64,000 bases of DNA. It comes from Thiohalospira halophila DSM 15071. GTDB taxonomy: Bacteria; Pseudomonadota; Gammaproteobacteria; Thiohalospirales; Thiohalospiraceae. The translations under genes were made by a program, and so were the position numbers. The DNA lies in contig NZ_FOMJ01000003.1 of the NCBI RefSeq assembly GCF_900112605.1, forward strand, positions 184,129-248,128, written 5' to 3'. Position 1 is the stretch's first letter. Each line of letters starts with the position of its first letter. The notes below the pieces were generated by a model that searched no databases, had not been told where the DNA came from, and saw only the letters and a program-made list of their open reading frames with translations. Of the stretch, positions 36,796 through 47,505 are shown piece after piece.

Positions 36796-39252
36796 TCAGG
36801 CGGCGACCACGTTGACCAGCTTGCCGGGGACGACGATGACCCGCTTCACCGTCTTCCCCTCCAGGTGGCGGGCGACGTTGGGCTCGGCCAGGGCGTCGGC
36901 CTCGATGGCCGCCTGGTCGGCGTCGGCGGCCACCTCCAGCTCCCCGCGCACCTTGCCGTTGACCTGCACGGCCAGGGTCTGGGTATCCCGCGCCAGGGCG
37001 GACTCGTTTACCTCGGGCCAGGCGGCGTCCACCACCGGCTCGCCGTGGCCCAGGGCCTGCCACAGGGTATGGGTGATGTGGGGCACCACCGGCGAGAGCA
37101 TGACCACCACGGCCTCCAGCGCCTCGCCCAGGACCCCGCGGCGGGCTGCGTCCTCCCCCGCCTCGTACTTGTAGAGGGCGTTGACCAGCTCCATCACCGC
37201 CGCCACGGCGGTATTGAAGGTGTGGCGCTCGGCCATGTCGCCGGTGACCTTGGCGATGGTCTCGTGGACCTTGCGCCGCAGGTCCCGGGATTCGTCGTCC
37301 GGCATCTCCGCCGGTACCGGCGGCACCGGGCCGGCCTCGGTGAAGTCGCGCACCGCCCGCCAGACCCGGCGGAGGAAGCGGTTGGCCCCCTCCACGCCCT
37401 CGTCGGACCACTCCAGGGCCTGATCCGGCGGCGCGGCGAACATCATGAACAGTCGCGCGGTGTCCGCCCCGTGGCCCTCCACCAGGGACTGCGGATCCAC
37501 GGTGTTGCCCTTGGACTTGGACATCTTCGCCCCATCCTTGAGGACCATGCCCTGGGTGAGCAGGTGCTCGAAGGGCTCGTCCCCCGGCACCAGGCCCTCG
37601 TCCCGCAGTACCTTGTGGAAGAAGCGGGCGTAGAGCAGGTGGAGGATGGCGTGCTCGATGCCGCCGATGTACTGGTTCACCGGCAGCCAGTAGCCGGCGC
37701 GCTGGTCCACCATGGCCGTGTCGCTGTCGGCGCTGGTGTAGCGGGCGTAGTACCAGGAGGACTCCATGAAGGTATCGAAGGTGTCCGTCTCCCGCCGTGC
37801 GGCGCCGCCGCAGCTCGGGCAGGTGGCGGCGAGGAAGGCCTCATCCCTGGTCAGCGGCGAGCCGGGCTCGGTGAGGGTCACATCCTCCGGCAGGCGTACC
37901 GGCAGCTGGTCCTCCGGCACCGGCTGCGGCCCGCAGTCCTCGCAGTGGATTACCGGGATGGGGGCGCCCCAGTAGCGCTGCCGGGAGACCCCCCAGTCGC
38001 GCAGGCGGTACTGGGTGCGGCGTCGCCCGCGGCCGTCGGCCTCCAGGCGCTGGATGGTCGCCTCCTTGGCGGCCTCCGAGGTCATGCCGGTGAACTCGCC
38101 GGCCTCCACCAGCACGCCGGGCTCGGTGAAGGCGGCCTCGGCGGGGTCCGGCGCCGCCCCCTCGGCGGGCGCCACCACCGGCCGGATGGGCAGATCGTAG
38201 CGCTGGGCAAAGGCGTGGTCCCGGGGGTCGTGGGCCGGTACGGCCATCACCGCCCCCTCGCCGTAGGTCATGAGGACGAAGTTGGCGACCCAGACCGGGA
38301 TGGTCTCGCCGGTAAGGGGATGGATCGCCTCCAGCCCCAGGGGCAGGCCGCGCTTCTCCTGGGCCTCCACCGCCGCCTCGGAGGTGCCGGTGTGGCTGCA
38401 CTCCTCCACGAAGGCGGCCACCTCCGGATCCCGGGCGGCCACCTCGGCCACCAGTGGGTGCTCCGGCGCCAGCCCCATGTAGGTCACGCCCATGAGGGTA
38501 TCCGGCCGGGTGGTAAAGACGGTGATGGGCTCGTCGCGGCCGGCCAGGTCGAAGACCACCTCGGCGCCCTCGGAGCGGCCGATCCAGTTGCGCTGCATGG
38601 TGCGCACCTGCTCCGGCCAGCCGGGGAGGTCGTCCAGGCCGTCCAGGAGTTCGTCGGCGTAGTCGGTGATGCGCAGGAACCACTGCGGGATCTCCCGGCG
38701 CTCCACCGGGGTGTCGCAGCGCCAGCAGCAGCCCTCCACCACCTGCTCGTTGGCCAGCACGGTCTGGTCGTTGGGGCACCAGTTCACCGCCGAGGTGGCG
38801 CGGTAGACCAGCCCCTTCTCCATGAGCCGGGTGAAGAGCCACTGTTCCCAGCGGTAGTAGTCGGGGTCGCAGGTGGCGAATTCGCGGTCCCAGTCGTAGC
38901 CCAGCCCCAGCTGCTTGAGCTGGCCGCGCATGTAGTCGATGTTCTGCCGCGTCCACTTCGCCGGCGGGACGCCGTTGGCGATGGCAGCATTCTCCGCCGG
39001 CAGGCCGAAGGCGTCCCAGCCCATGGGCTGGAGGACGTTGTAGCCGCGCAGGCGCTGGAAGCGGCTGATGACGTCGCCGATGGTGTAGTTGCGCACGTGC
39101 CCCATGTGCAGCCGCCCCGAGGGGTACGGAAACATGGAGAGGCAGTAGTAGGGGGGGCGGTCGGGGTCCTCGGTGGCCCGGAAGGTCCCCTGCTCCTCCC
39201 AGTACTGCTGGGCCTCGGCCTCGACGCGGTGCGGCTCGTACTGCTCTTCCAT
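36796..39252 (-). CDS. leuS: Leucyl-tRNA synthetase
   Basis: An 818-residue class I synthetase starting [20 protein letters not shown]. The HIGH motif is HMGH in [18 protein letters not shown], the KMSKS motif is KMSKSKGN, the CP1 editing domain lies between, and the anticodon and C-terminal domains end [13 protein letters not shown]. Upstream in-frame sequence runs into an inverted repeat and is not coding. The 329-base gap to ybeL holds that repeat (39336-39460). Confidence 0.97.
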   Translation of the reverse strand: MEEQYEPHRVEAEAQQYWEEQGTFRATEDPDRPPYYCLSMFPYPSGRLHMGHVRNYTIGDVISRFQRLRGYNVLQPMGWDAFGLPAENAAIANGVPPAKWTRQNIDYMRGQLKQLGLGYDWDREFATCDPDYYRWEQWLFTRLMEKGLVYRATSAVNWCPNDQTVLANEQVVEGCCWRCDTPVERREIPQWFLRITDYADELLDGLDDLPGWPEQVRTMQRNWIGRSEGAEVVFDLAGRDEPITVFTTRPDTLMGVTYMGLAPEHPLVAEVAARDPEVAAFVEECSHTGTSEAAVEAQEKRGLPLGLEAIHPLTGETIPVWVANFVLMTYGEGAVMAVPAHDPRDHAFAQRYDLPIRPVVAPAEGAAPDPAEAAFTEPGVLVEAGEFTGMTSEAAKEATIQRLEADGRGRRRTQYRLRDWGVSRQRYWGAPIPVIHCEDCGPQPVPEDQLPVRLPEDVTLTEPGSPLTRDEAFLAATCPSCGGAARRETDTFDTFMESSWYYARYTSADSDTAMVDQRAGYWLPVNQYIGGIEHAILHLLYARFFHKVLRDEGLVPGDEPFEHLLTQGMVLKDGAKMSKSKGNTVDPQSLVEGHGADTARLFMMFAAPPDQALEWSDEGVEGANRFLRRVWRAVRDFTEAGPVPPVPAEMPDDESRDLRRKVHETIAKVTGDMAERHTFNTAVAAVMELVNALYKYEAGEDAARRGVLGEALEAVVVMLSPVVPHITHTLWQALGHGEPVVDAAWPEVNESALARDTQTLAVQVNGKVRGELEVAADADQAAIEADALAEPNVARHLEGKTVKRVIVVPGKLVNVVAA

Positions 39253-39335
39253 CGGTTGATTCGTCCGGCGGGTGTGGAAACCGGCGAATATACCCCAGCG
39301 CCGGAAGGGGCCACAACGGCCCGGCGCAGGCGTAG

Positions 39336-39460
39336 AGGGCGGGCGCCGGGTCGGGTTAGCGGGATCGCGGGGCCACGGCGGCCAGGGATGGCCGCCGTGG
39401 AGCGCCAGGGACGGTCCTCGCGTCCCCGCGAGCCCGCTAACCCGACCCGGCGTCCACCCT
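39336..39460. repeat. Long inverted repeat with CAGGGACG core (element B)
   Basis: Arms at 39336-39372 and 39424-39460 are 37 bases and complementary except at three positions; the inner 20 bases (39344-39363 with 39433-39452) match perfectly. The core has a perfect 11-base hairpin (39373-39383 with 39390-39400, loop AGGGAT) followed by CAGGGACG at about 39407-39414. The core resembles that of the element at 8629-8740, but the arms are unrelated. It lies between divergent leuS and ybeL. No other feature is seen in this gap (39253-39581). Confidence 0.8.
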
Positions 39461-39581
39461 CCCCGGAACGTCGACGCCTGGCGCCACAACCCGGACGCAC
39501 GTTGCCACCATCGCCCCGCCGGTCCAGACTGACGGCGAAAACGGACACACGCGCGGGCCCGCCCGCGACGAGAGGAGAACC

Positions 39582-40109
39582 ATGGCCGAAGAAGACAACC
39601 AGCAGCAGCGCGAGCGCCACGCCCACGGCTACGACCGGATCCTGCAGCGCGCCCGGGAATACCTGGACGAGTTCGAGGAGCATGCCGGCGACGCCGTCGC
39701 CACCGCCGTGGACCGCGCCAAGGAGCGCAGCCACGAGCTGGGGGAGCTATCCCGCGAGGAGGCCGAGCGGATCGGGGAGTACGTCCGCCGGGACATGTCC
39801 GACGCCGCCGCCTGGATGGAGGAGTCGGGCCAGGAGTTCGGTCAGTGGCTGCGCTTCGACCTGGAGCAGGTGGAGCAGCGGCTGATGGAGAACTTCCTCA
39901 AGGTCGCCGACCGCACCCGGGTGGAGCTCTCCGACCTGGCCGACCGGGCCAACCGCTTCGGCGAGTGGCACACCGGCGAGATCACCAGTGTCGGCACCCT
40001 GCGCTGCGAGGGCTGCGGCGAGGAGCTGCACTTCACCCGCACGGCCCACATCCCGCCCTGCCCCCGCTGCCACGGGACCGTGTTCAAGCGCGTCTACGCC
40101 GGCGAGTAG
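39582..40109 (+). CDS. ybeL: Zinc-ribbon protein, DUF1451 (YbeL family)
   Basis: A 175-residue protein with a long charged helical N-terminal region (about residues 10-115, probably coiled coil: [17 protein letters not shown]) and a C-terminal zinc ribbon with CEGC (about 142-145) and CPRC (about 163-166). Function unknown; the E. coli homologue ybeL also neighbours leuS. GAGAGGAG precedes the ATG. Its last 26 bases overlap the 3' end of lnt on the other strand. Confidence 0.88.
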   Translation: MAEEDNQQQRERHAHGYDRILQRAREYLDEFEEHAGDAVATAVDRAKERSHELGELSREEAERIGEYVRRDMSDAAAWMEESGQEFGQWLRFDLEQVEQRLMENFLKVADRTRVELSDLADRANRFGEWHTGEITSVGTLRCEGCGEELHFTRTAHIPPCPRCHGTVFKRVYAGE

Positions 40110-41586
40110 TCAGCCACGGGGCCGCCAGCGCCAGGACAGCGGCCCACAGCACCGGTCCGTTGCCCCAGCGGACCCAGGGCGTGGCGCCGGTCCGGGACGC
40201 CACTTCGGTGGTCAGCACCGCCGGCTGGAACTGGGGCAGCCGCTCCGCCACCCGGCCGCGGTGGTCGATCCGGGCGGTGATGCCGTTGTTGGTGGCCCGC
40301 AGGAGGGGGCGCCCCGCCTCCAGCGCCCGGAAGGCGGCGATCTCCAGGTGCTGATGGGGGCCGATGGTATCCCCCCACCAGGCATCGTTGCTGACGTTCA
40401 CCAGCACCCCGGCGCCGGGTAGCGGCGCACGCACCTCCCCGCCGAAGGCATCCTCGTAGCAGATGGAGACGCCCATCTCCATACCGCCGGCGGTCAGCGG
40501 CGGCTGGCGCGGCGGACCGGGCCGGAAGTCGGACATGGGCAGGTCGAAGAACTCGATGAGCCCGCGCAGCCAGGCGTCGAAGGGGAGGTATTCGCCGAAG
40601 GGCACCAGGTGGTGCTTGGTGTAGCGCGCCTCCGCGCCCACCCGGGCCAGGGCGTTGTAGTAGCCATCCTCACCCCGCCACGGGGCCCCCACCACCAGGT
40701 CGCTGCCCTGCTGCCGCAGCTCCGCCGCCAGGGGCTCCAGCACCGATCCCGAGACCTGCTGGTAGAAGGCGGGCACCGCCGTCTCTGGCCACAGGATGAG
40801 GTCCGCACCGGCGTGCTGGCGGGACATCCGGGTATAGCGCTCCAGGATCCAGCCCCGGTTGGCCGGGCGCCACTTCTCGTCCTGGTCGACGTCCCCCTGG
40901 ATCATGGCGACGCTGTGGGTCTCGCCGGTGGGCTCGGTCCACGTCGGCAGGAACAGCAGCGGCGAGGACAGCCAGAGCCCGGCCAGCGCCACCACCGGCC
41001 CCCGCCGGGGCGGCCGCAGCAGCCGCACCAGCAGCGCCGCGGAGAGGACCAGTAGCGCCGAGGCGCCGAAGACCCCCAGGATCGGCACCCAGCCGGCCAG
41101 GGGCCCCTCGCCGGCGGCGTAGCCCAGCTGCAGCCAGGGGAAGCCAGTGAAGAGCCAGCTGCGCAGCCACTCCACCAGCACCCACAATGCGGGGTGGAGC
41201 ACCAGCAGGAGGGTCCCCGGCGCCACGCCGCGCGCGGTCAGGCGCCGGGCGAGCCAGGCGCCCATCGCCCCCTGGAGGGCGAAGTAGCCCGCCAGCACGA
41301 GGACGAAGGCGACGGTAAGCCCGGTAGCCAGCACCGCCGGAGTATGGCCAAAGGTATGGATGGAGACCCAGACCCAGTGGACCCCGGCACCGAAGAGGCC
41401 CAGACCGAAGGCGAACCCCCGGCGGGCGGCCACGCCCGGGCCGGTCCCCTGCCAGAGCCAGAGCAGGACCGCCGGGCCGAGGATCGCCAGGGGCAGGAGC
41501 TCGAAGGGGGCGAAGGCGCCCACGGTGGCGGCCCCGGCCAGGGCCGCCAGGAGATCCGCCCGCCAGCCGGCGGGCCGTTCACCCAT
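40084..41586 (-). CDS. lnt: Apolipoprotein N-acyltransferase
   Basis: A 500-residue inner-membrane enzyme that adds the third acyl chain to lipoproteins. About six N-terminal membrane segments precede a periplasmic nitrilase-like domain with the triad Glu in ILWPETAVPA, Lys in KHHLVPFGEYLP and Cys in SICYEDAF, plus a C-terminal anchor. It overlaps corC by eight bases. The last gene of the miaB-phoH-ybeY-corC-lnt run. Confidence 0.95.
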   Translation of the reverse strand: MGERPAGWRADLLAALAGAATVGAFAPFELLPLAILGPAVLLWLWQGTGPGVAARRGFAFGLGLFGAGVHWVWVSIHTFGHTPAVLATGLTVAFVLVLAGYFALQGAMGAWLARRLTARGVAPGTLLLVLHPALWVLVEWLRSWLFTGFPWLQLGYAAGEGPLAGWVPILGVFGASALLVLSAALLVRLLRPPRRGPVVALAGLWLSSPLLFLPTWTEPTGETHSVAMIQGDVDQDEKWRPANRGWILERYTRMSRQHAGADLILWPETAVPAFYQQVSGSVLEPLAAELRQQGSDLVVGAPWRGEDGYYNALARVGAEARYTKHHLVPFGEYLPFDAWLRGLIEFFDLPMSDFRPGPPRQPPLTAGGMEMGVSICYEDAFGGEVRAPLPGAGVLVNVSNDAWWGDTIGPHQHLEIAAFRALEAGRPLLRATNNGITARIDHRGRVAERLPQFQPAVLTTEVASRTGATPWVRWGNGPVLWAAVLALAAPWLTTRRRRRA

Positions 41587-42469
41587 CGGCCGCGCCCGGC
41601 TCCACCGGCTCCTCGCCGGCGGGGGTGACCTGGAGGAGGTGGAGGCGGCGGCTGTCGGCGCGCAGGACCTTGAAGGTCAGGCCGCCGAAGGTCACCGCCT
41701 CGTTGCGGCGCGGCAGGTGGCCGAAGGCCTTCATCACCAGCCCGCCCACGGTATCGAACTCCTCGTCGCTGAAGTCGGTGCCGAAGTGCTCGTTGAAGTC
41801 CTCGATGGGGGTCAGCGCCTTCACCGTGTGGCGCTCCCCGGCGTGGCGCAGGATGTAGATATCCTCGCCGGCGTCGTGCTCGTCCTCGATCTCGCCGACG
41901 ATCTGTTCCAGCACATCCTCGATGGTCACCAGCCCGGCCACGCCGCCGTACTCGTCCACCACGATAGCCATGTGGTTGCGATTGGCGCGGAACTCCCGCA
42001 GCAGGACGTTGAGCCGCTTGCTCTCGGGGATGAAGACCGCCGGCCGCAGCGCCTCGCGCAGGTCGAACTCCTCGCTCCCGCCCCGGGCGAAGTAGCCCAG
42101 CAGGTCCTTGGCCAGGAGGATCCCCACCACCTCGTCGCGGCTGTCCCCGATGACCGGGAAGCGCGAGTGGGCGGAGTCGATGACCATGGGGAGGTAGTCG
42201 GCGGGATCGCTGTCCCGGGCCACCACCACCATCTGGGAGCGCGGGATCATGATGTCCCGGACCTGCATCTCGGTGACCTGCAGGACGCCCTCGATCATGG
42301 GCAGGGCATCCGCCCCGATGAGGTCGCGCTGCTCGGCGTCGCGCAGCAGGGCGATGAGCTCGTCCTGGTCCTGGGGCTCGGCCCCGCCCAGGGCCTGGCC
42401 CAGGCGCTCCAGCCATGTTCGCGAGCGCCCGCCCTCCCTGGCGGCACCGTTGGTCGCTTCGTCACTCAT
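41579..42469 (-). CDS. corC: CorC/HlyC family CBS-domain protein
   Basis: A 296-residue cytoplasmic protein with a CBS pair ([47 protein letters not shown]) and a CorC_HlyC C-terminal domain ([20 protein letters not shown]). It is linked to Mg2+/Co2+ efflux through CorA. The ATG overlaps the ybeY stop by eight bases. There is no N-terminal membrane domain, as for E. coli YbeX. Confidence 0.92.
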   Translation of the reverse strand: MSDEATNGAAREGGRSRTWLERLGQALGGAEPQDQDELIALLRDAEQRDLIGADALPMIEGVLQVTEMQVRDIMIPRSQMVVVARDSDPADYLPMVIDSAHSRFPVIGDSRDEVVGILLAKDLLGYFARGGSEEFDLREALRPAVFIPESKRLNVLLREFRANRNHMAIVVDEYGGVAGLVTIEDVLEQIVGEIEDEHDAGEDIYILRHAGERHTVKALTPIEDFNEHFGTDFSDEEFDTVGGLVMKAFGHLPRRNEAVTFGGLTFKVLRADSRRLHLLQVTPAGEEPVEPGAADG

Positions 42470-42944
42470 TCGGGTGGCGTTCCTCGTAGGGGTCGGGATA
42501 GCCCAGGGCCGACAGGGCGGCGATCTCCTCGGCCTCCATGGCCTCGGCCTCGGCATCGTTCTGGTGATCGCGGCCCAGCAGGTGGAGGGTGCCGTGCACC
42601 ACCAGGTGGGCCCAGTGCGCGATGACCGGCTTGCCCTGCTCCCCCGCCTCGCGCTCCACCACCGGCGCGCAGATGGCGAGGTCGCCCAGCAGCGGCAGGG
42701 CGACGCCCGGCGGCGCCTCGAAGGGGAAGGAGAGGACGTTGGTGGCGTAGTCGCGGTCGCGATAGTCGCGGTTGAGCTGCCGCCCCTCCTCGGCCCCGAC
42801 AAAGCGGACGGTGACCTCGGCGGGGGCGGTGTGGCCGGCGGCGGTGAGGGCCGCGGCCACCCAGGCGGTGAGCTGGCCCGGCGAGGGGGGTTCGTCCGCC
42901 TCGCCGGCGGGGATGGCGTCCTGGCAGTCGACCTGGACGGTCAT
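42462..42944 (-). CDS. ybeY: Endoribonuclease YbeY
   Basis: A 160-residue UPF0054 protein with the zinc motif [15 protein letters not shown] and TNVLSFPFE. It is involved in 16S rRNA 3' maturation and 70S quality control. The ATG overlaps the phoH stop (ATGA). The start [12 protein letters not shown] is chosen for coupling and length. Confidence 0.95.
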   Translation of the reverse strand: MTVQVDCQDAIPAGEADEPPSPGQLTAWVAAALTAAGHTAPAEVTVRFVGAEEGRQLNRDYRDRDYATNVLSFPFEAPPGVALPLLGDLAICAPVVEREAGEQGKPVIAHWAHLVVHGTLHLLGRDHQNDAEAEAMEAEEIAALSALGYPDPYEERHPNE

Positions 42945-43918
42945 GCCGGGCTCCCGCGGTCGTAGGCGTCGACGATGCGCTGGACCAGGGTATGGCGGAC
43001 CACGTCCCGGCTCTGGAAGAAGGTGAAGCCGATGCCCTCCACGTCGCGCAGGATCTCCACCGCCTGGCGCAGGCCGGACTCGGTGCCCCGGGGCAGGTCC
43101 ACCTGGGTGACGTCGCCGGTGATGGCGGCGGCGGAGCCGAAGCCGATGCGGGTGAGGAACATCTTCATCTGCTCGCCGGTGGTGTTCTGCGCCTCGTCCA
43201 GGAGGACAAAGGCGTCGTTGAGGGTGCGGCCGCGCATGTAGGCCAGGGGCGCGATCTCGATGACGCCGCGCTCGATGAGCTTGCCCACCCGCTCGAAACC
43301 GAGCATCTCCCACAGGGCGTCGTAGAGCGGCCGCAGGTAGGGATCGACCTTCTGCGCCAGGTCCCCGGGGAGGAAGCCCAGCCGCTCGCCGGCCTCCACC
43401 GCGGGCCGAGTGAGGACCAGCCGCTTGACCCGGTCCTCCTCCAGCGCCTGCACGGCGCAGGCTACCGCGAGGTAGGTCTTGCCGGTCCCGGCGGGGCCGA
43501 CGCCGAAGTTGATGTCGTTGGTGAGCAGGCCGTGGACGTAGCGCGTCTGGTTGGGGCCGCGCGGCCGGATCATGCCCTTGCGGGTCTGGAGGGTGCTCTC
43601 CGGCAGCCGCTCCTCGGTATCGGCCGGCGGCGCGGCGGCCTCCTCTACCCCCGCCTGCTGGAGGAAGAGGTGGACGCGCTCGGGAGTCAGGCGGGAACGC
43701 CCCGCCTCGGCGTAGAGATCGCGCAGCACGGCATCCGCCGCGGCGATGGCCGGACCGTCGCCGAGGACGCGGAAGGCGTTGCCGCGATTATTGATCTCCA
43801 CGCCCAGGCGGGTCTCCACCTGGCGCAGATGCTGGTCGAACTGCCCGCAGAGGTTGGCCAGACGTTCGTTGTCGGCCGGCTCCAGGAGGAGGTCGTTGCT
43901 CTCGAGGGTTTCGGTCAA
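42941..43918 (-). CDS. ybeZ: PhoH-like ATPase (YbeZ)
   Basis: A 325-residue PhoH protein: an N-terminal KH-like part, Walker [14 protein letters not shown], Walker B-like [11 protein letters not shown], and [17 protein letters not shown]. It works with YbeY in rRNA processing and has helicase-like features. The start codon appears to be TTG ([10 protein letters not shown]); no ATG or GTG is closer. It lies 17 bases after miaB. Confidence 0.93.
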   Translation of the reverse strand: MTETLESNDLLLEPADNERLANLCGQFDQHLRQVETRLGVEINNRGNAFRVLGDGPAIAAADAVLRDLYAEAGRSRLTPERVHLFLQQAGVEEAAAPPADTEERLPESTLQTRKGMIRPRGPNQTRYVHGLLTNDINFGVGPAGTGKTYLAVACAVQALEEDRVKRLVLTRPAVEAGERLGFLPGDLAQKVDPYLRPLYDALWEMLGFERVGKLIERGVIEIAPLAYMRGRTLNDAFVLLDEAQNTTGEQMKMFLTRIGFGSAAAITGDVTQVDLPRGTESGLRQAVEILRDVEGIGFTFFQSRDVVRHTLVQRIVDAYDRGSPA

Positions 43919-43935
43919 GGCACTCTTCGAGGGGT

Positions 43936-45282
43936 TCAGGCCCGTTGCCGCTGCCCTTCCTCCGCGCCGGCGATCTCGCCGCGCAGGGAATTGGGCAGGG
44001 CGTCCGTGATAGTGACGTCGACGAAGCCCCCGATCAACCCCGGATCACCGGGGAAGTTCACCACCCGGTTGTTCTCGGTGCGCCCGGCAAGCTCCTCGCC
44101 CCGCTTGGAACGGCCCTCCACCAGGATGGACTGGCGGGTCCCGACCATGGCCTGGCTCAGGGCCTCGGCCTGGCGCCGGATCTCCGCCTGGAGGAGGTTC
44201 AGCCGCTCCTTCTTGACCGCCAGGGGGACGTCATCGGGCAGGTCGGTGGCCGGGGTACCGGGCCGGGGGCTGTAGACGAAGCTGAAGGAGTGGTCGAAGC
44301 CGACGCTGCGGATGAGCTCCATGGTCGCCTCGAACTCCGCCTCGGTCTCGCCGGGGAAGCCGACGATGAAGTCCGAGGAGAGGTGGAGGTCCGGCCGCGC
44401 CTCGCGAAGGCGGCGGACGATGGAGCGATACTCCAGGGCGGTGTGCTGGCGCTTCATGCGCGCCAGCACCCGGTCCGAGCCGGACTGCACCGGCAGATGC
44501 AGATGCCCCACCAGCTCCGGGATCTCGGCGTGGGCCTGGATGAGGCTGTCGTTGACGTCCACCGGATGGGAGGTGGTGTAGCGGATGCGGTCGATGCCGT
44601 CGATGGCGGCGATGTAGCTGATGAGCACGCCGAGGTCGGCGGTATCCCCATCCGCCGTGGGGCCGCGGTAGCTGTTGACCGTCTGCCCCAGGAGGTTGAC
44701 CTCGCGCACCCCCTGCTCCGCCAGCGATGCGACCTCGGCGATGACATCGTCGAAGGGGCGGCTGATCTCCTCGCCCCGGGTGTAGGGGACGACGCAGAAG
44801 GTGCAGTACCTGGAGCAGCCCTCCATGATGGAGACGTAGGCCGACGGCCCCTCGGCGCGCGGCTCCGGCAGGCGGTCGAACTTCTCGATCTCGGGGAAGC
44901 TGATGTCCACTACCGGCGCGCGCTCCCGCTTCACCTCGGTGACCATCTCCGGCAACCGGTGCAGGGTCTGGGGACCGAAGACCATGTCCACCCAGGGCGC
45001 GCGCTGGCGTAGCGCCTCCCCCTCCTGGCTGGCCACGCAGCCGCCGACGCCGATGATCACGTCGGGGTTGGTCTCCTTGTAGGCGCGCCAGCGGCCCAGC
45101 TCGGAGAAGACCTTCTCCTGCGCCTTCTCGCGGATGGAGCAGGTATTGAGCAGGAGGATGTCGGCCGCCGCCGGGTCGTCCGTGGGGGTGTAGCCACCCC
45201 GTGCCAGGACATCGGCCATGCGCTGGCTGTCGTGGTCGTTCATCTGGCAGCCGTGGCTGCGGATGTAGAGCTTGCCACCCAT
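43936..45282 (-). CDS. miaB: tRNA-2-methylthio-N6-dimethylallyladenosine synthase
   Basis: A 448-residue radical-SAM methylthiotransferase: N-terminal UPF0004 domain ([27 protein letters not shown]), radical-SAM cluster motif CSRYCTFC, and a C-terminal TRAM domain. It adds methylthio to A37 of tRNAs reading U-starting codons. It leads the run to lnt. The 130 bases upstream contain only GC-rich short palindromes. Confidence 0.96.
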   Translation of the reverse strand: MGGKLYIRSHGCQMNDHDSQRMADVLARGGYTPTDDPAAADILLLNTCSIREKAQEKVFSELGRWRAYKETNPDVIIGVGGCVASQEGEALRQRAPWVDMVFGPQTLHRLPEMVTEVKRERAPVVDISFPEIEKFDRLPEPRAEGPSAYVSIMEGCSRYCTFCVVPYTRGEEISRPFDDVIAEVASLAEQGVREVNLLGQTVNSYRGPTADGDTADLGVLISYIAAIDGIDRIRYTTSHPVDVNDSLIQAHAEIPELVGHLHLPVQSGSDRVLARMKRQHTALEYRSIVRRLREARPDLHLSSDFIVGFPGETEAEFEATMELIRSVGFDHSFSFVYSPRPGTPATDLPDDVPLAVKKERLNLLQAEIRRQAEALSQAMVGTRQSILVEGRSKRGEELAGRTENNRVVNFPGDPGLIGGFVDVTITDALPNSLRGEIAGAEEGQRQRA

Positions 45283-45412
45283 GGATCTGCTATTGCCTCT
45301 AGTACATGCTCGGGAGGAGCCCCCCGGGGCCAGAGAGCCGCCTCCCGGCCTCCCGCATCGCCCCCTGGCTCCGAGCCCGGGATTAACCCGACAGGATAGC
45401 GCGTAACCGGGA

Positions 45413-46978
45413 CTACCGGAAGCGCCGGATGAGCTGTTCCATATCGTAGGAGAGATCGGCGAGGCTCCGGCTGGCCTCTTCGGTCTGGTTGCTCGACGCC
45501 ACCGTATCCTCGGCCCGGTCGTGGATACTGGTGATGTTGTGGCTGATCTCCTCCGCCGCCGAGGACTGCTCCTCCGCCGCCGAGGCGATCTGGTTGTTCA
45601 TGTCCTTGATCCGCTCCACGGCGCCACTGACCCGGGCCAGGACCTCGCCGGTGTGGCTGGTCTGTTCCACGCTGTTCTGGGCGCGATCGCGGTTGGTCTC
45701 CATGATCCCGACCACCTCCTGGATGCCGTTCTGCAGCCGGTCGACCATACCGCGGATCTCGCCGGTGGAGTCCTGGGTGCGGGTGGCCAGGGTGCGCACC
45801 TCGTCGGCGACCACGGCGAAGCCGCGGCCGGCCTCCCCGGCCCGCGCCGCCTCGATGGCCGCATTCAGCGCCAGGAGGTTGGTCTGCTCGGCGATCTCGT
45901 TGATGACATCGCCCACCTTGCCGATACCCTTGCTGTCCTCGGCGAGCTGGTCGATGGTCCGGGCGGCGTGTTCCACCTCCTCGGCCAGGTTGTCGATGGC
46001 CAGCACCATCTCGGTGATGACCAGCTTGCCCTCGTTGTTGGCCTCGTCGGCCTCGTTGGCCGCCTCGGAGGCGGAGGCCGCGCTGCGCGCCACCTCCTGG
46101 GTGGTGGAGGTCATCTCGTTGATGGCGCTGACCACCTGCTCCGTCTCCTGCTGCTGCTCCCCCATGGTGCGGCTGGTGTGGTGGGCGCAGGTCGCGGCCG
46201 TATCGGCATTGCCCGCCACGCTGGCGGCGGCATTGCTGACCCGGTCCAGGACGGTGAGCATGCGCTGGCGCCGCGCCTTCATGGCGGTGCGGACCTGGGC
46301 CGGCTGGTCGTTGGCGCCGGCGTAGACCCGCCGCGCAATGGAGTCATTGATCACCCGGCTGCTGTAGTCGGCCAGTCGGTGCATGGGCCGGCCCAGCCAG
46401 TAGCCCAGTCCCAGCCCGGCGATCACGGCGTACCCCACCCCGGCCGCCAGGGCCATGGGGCTCAGCCCTGCGGCCAGGCCGCCGGCCAGCAGCGGCACCG
46501 CCATTCCCGCCAGGGAGAGCCCCATGCGCGTATGCCAGGGGATCAGGGTCCCGCCCACGCGGGGCGATTTGCCGGCGTTGATACGCTGGTAGAGGTGCTC
46601 CGCCCGGCGGACGTGGACCGGGTCCGGCTTGGTCCGCACGGACTCGTAACCGACGATCTCGTCGTTCTCGAAGAGCGGGGTGACGTAGGCATCCACCCAG
46701 TAGTGGTCGCCGTTCTTGCAGCGATTCTTGACGATCCCCATCCACGGCTGGCCAGCCTGGAGCTGGTCCCACATGTCCTGGAAGGCCGCCGGCGGCATGT
46801 CCGGATGGCGTATGACGTTGTGCGCCTTGCCGATGAGTTCGTCGCGCTCGAACCCGGAGGTCTTGAGGAAGTCCTCGTTGACGTGGGTGATCCGACCTTT
46901 CGTATCCGTGGCAGAGATGATCACCCAGTCCTCGGGGTAATCGAAATCCTTCTGTGTCACCGGCTGGTTGTTCTTCAT
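45413..46978 (-). CDS. PAS-domain chemotaxis transducer, Aer-like
   Basis: A 521-residue methyl-accepting protein. The N-terminal PAS domain has the Aer features [35 protein letters not shown] and [18 protein letters not shown] hydrophobic hairpin at about 155-200 ([30 protein letters not shown]) anchors it, and the C-terminal half is a signalling coiled coil with the tip [21 protein letters not shown]. By family it senses redox or energy state through FAD. It stands alone, with 141 bases upstream. Confidence 0.92.
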   Translation of the reverse strand: MKNNQPVTQKDFDYPEDWVIISATDTKGRITHVNEDFLKTSGFERDELIGKAHNVIRHPDMPPAAFQDMWDQLQAGQPWMGIVKNRCKNGDHYWVDAYVTPLFENDEIVGYESVRTKPDPVHVRRAEHLYQRINAGKSPRVGGTLIPWHTRMGLSLAGMAVPLLAGGLAAGLSPMALAAGVGYAVIAGLGLGYWLGRPMHRLADYSSRVINDSIARRVYAGANDQPAQVRTAMKARRQRMLTVLDRVSNAAASVAGNADTAATCAHHTSRTMGEQQQETEQVVSAINEMTSTTQEVARSAASASEAANEADEANNEGKLVITEMVLAIDNLAEEVEHAARTIDQLAEDSKGIGKVGDVINEIAEQTNLLALNAAIEAARAGEAGRGFAVVADEVRTLATRTQDSTGEIRGMVDRLQNGIQEVVGIMETNRDRAQNSVEQTSHTGEVLARVSGAVERIKDMNNQIASAAEEQSSAAEEISHNITSIHDRAEDTVASSNQTEEASRSLADLSYDMEQLIRRFR

Positions 46979-47119
46979 GCTCGCTCCGGGTTCCCTGTCG
47001 GTCTTGGGCGCCTACTCGGGTCGGATGTTACCAGAATGTGTCCATTTCTGGACCGTCTGACTCAGGCATCTGGCCGAATACGCGCCACTTGCCCGATTGG
47101 CGAGGCAATGCCAGCCGGT

Positions 47120-47455
47120 TCAATACCCGTCGTTGGTCGGGTCATCGCCCTCCGGGGGAGCCGGTGCGATGCGCTCCGGCTCGGCATCGGGCCAGTTATC
47201 GAAGGGGAAGGGGCGGGAATCGCTGGCAAAGGTGAGATAGGCCACCACCCGGCGCAGGTACTCCGCCAGGCCGGCGCCGAAGACCGCAAGACGATCGTTG
47301 CACTCCCCGGTAACCAGGCGGAAGAGGAACTGGATCACGGCCACGGCCGCCAGCAGCAGTTCCGCCAGCTGGAAGGCAATGGCGAAGATGACCATGAAGA
47401 CCAGGCGCTTCCAGGTCGATGACTCGCGCAGGTTTGAACGCAGCTCCGGTTCCAT
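47120..47455 (-). CDS. DUF4389 membrane protein
   Basis: A 111-residue protein with a central hydrophobic pair of segments (LVFMVIFAIAFQLAELLLAAVAVIQFLFRLVTG) and the DUF4389 segment LAEYLRRVVAYLTFASDSRPFPFD. Function unknown; homologues are common in gammaproteobacteria. The ATG follows GAGGAAG. It lies downstream of mtgA on the same strand after 50 bases. Confidence 0.85.
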   Translation of the reverse strand: MEPELRSNLRESSTWKRLVFMVIFAIAFQLAELLLAAVAVIQFLFRLVTGECNDRLAVFGAGLAEYLRRVVAYLTFASDSRPFPFDNWPDAEPERIAPAPPEGDDPTNDGY

Positions 47456-47505
47456 GACTTCCTCGATTCGGTTGCACGGTTTCCCAGCATAGCGCGCTGC
47501 CACAA

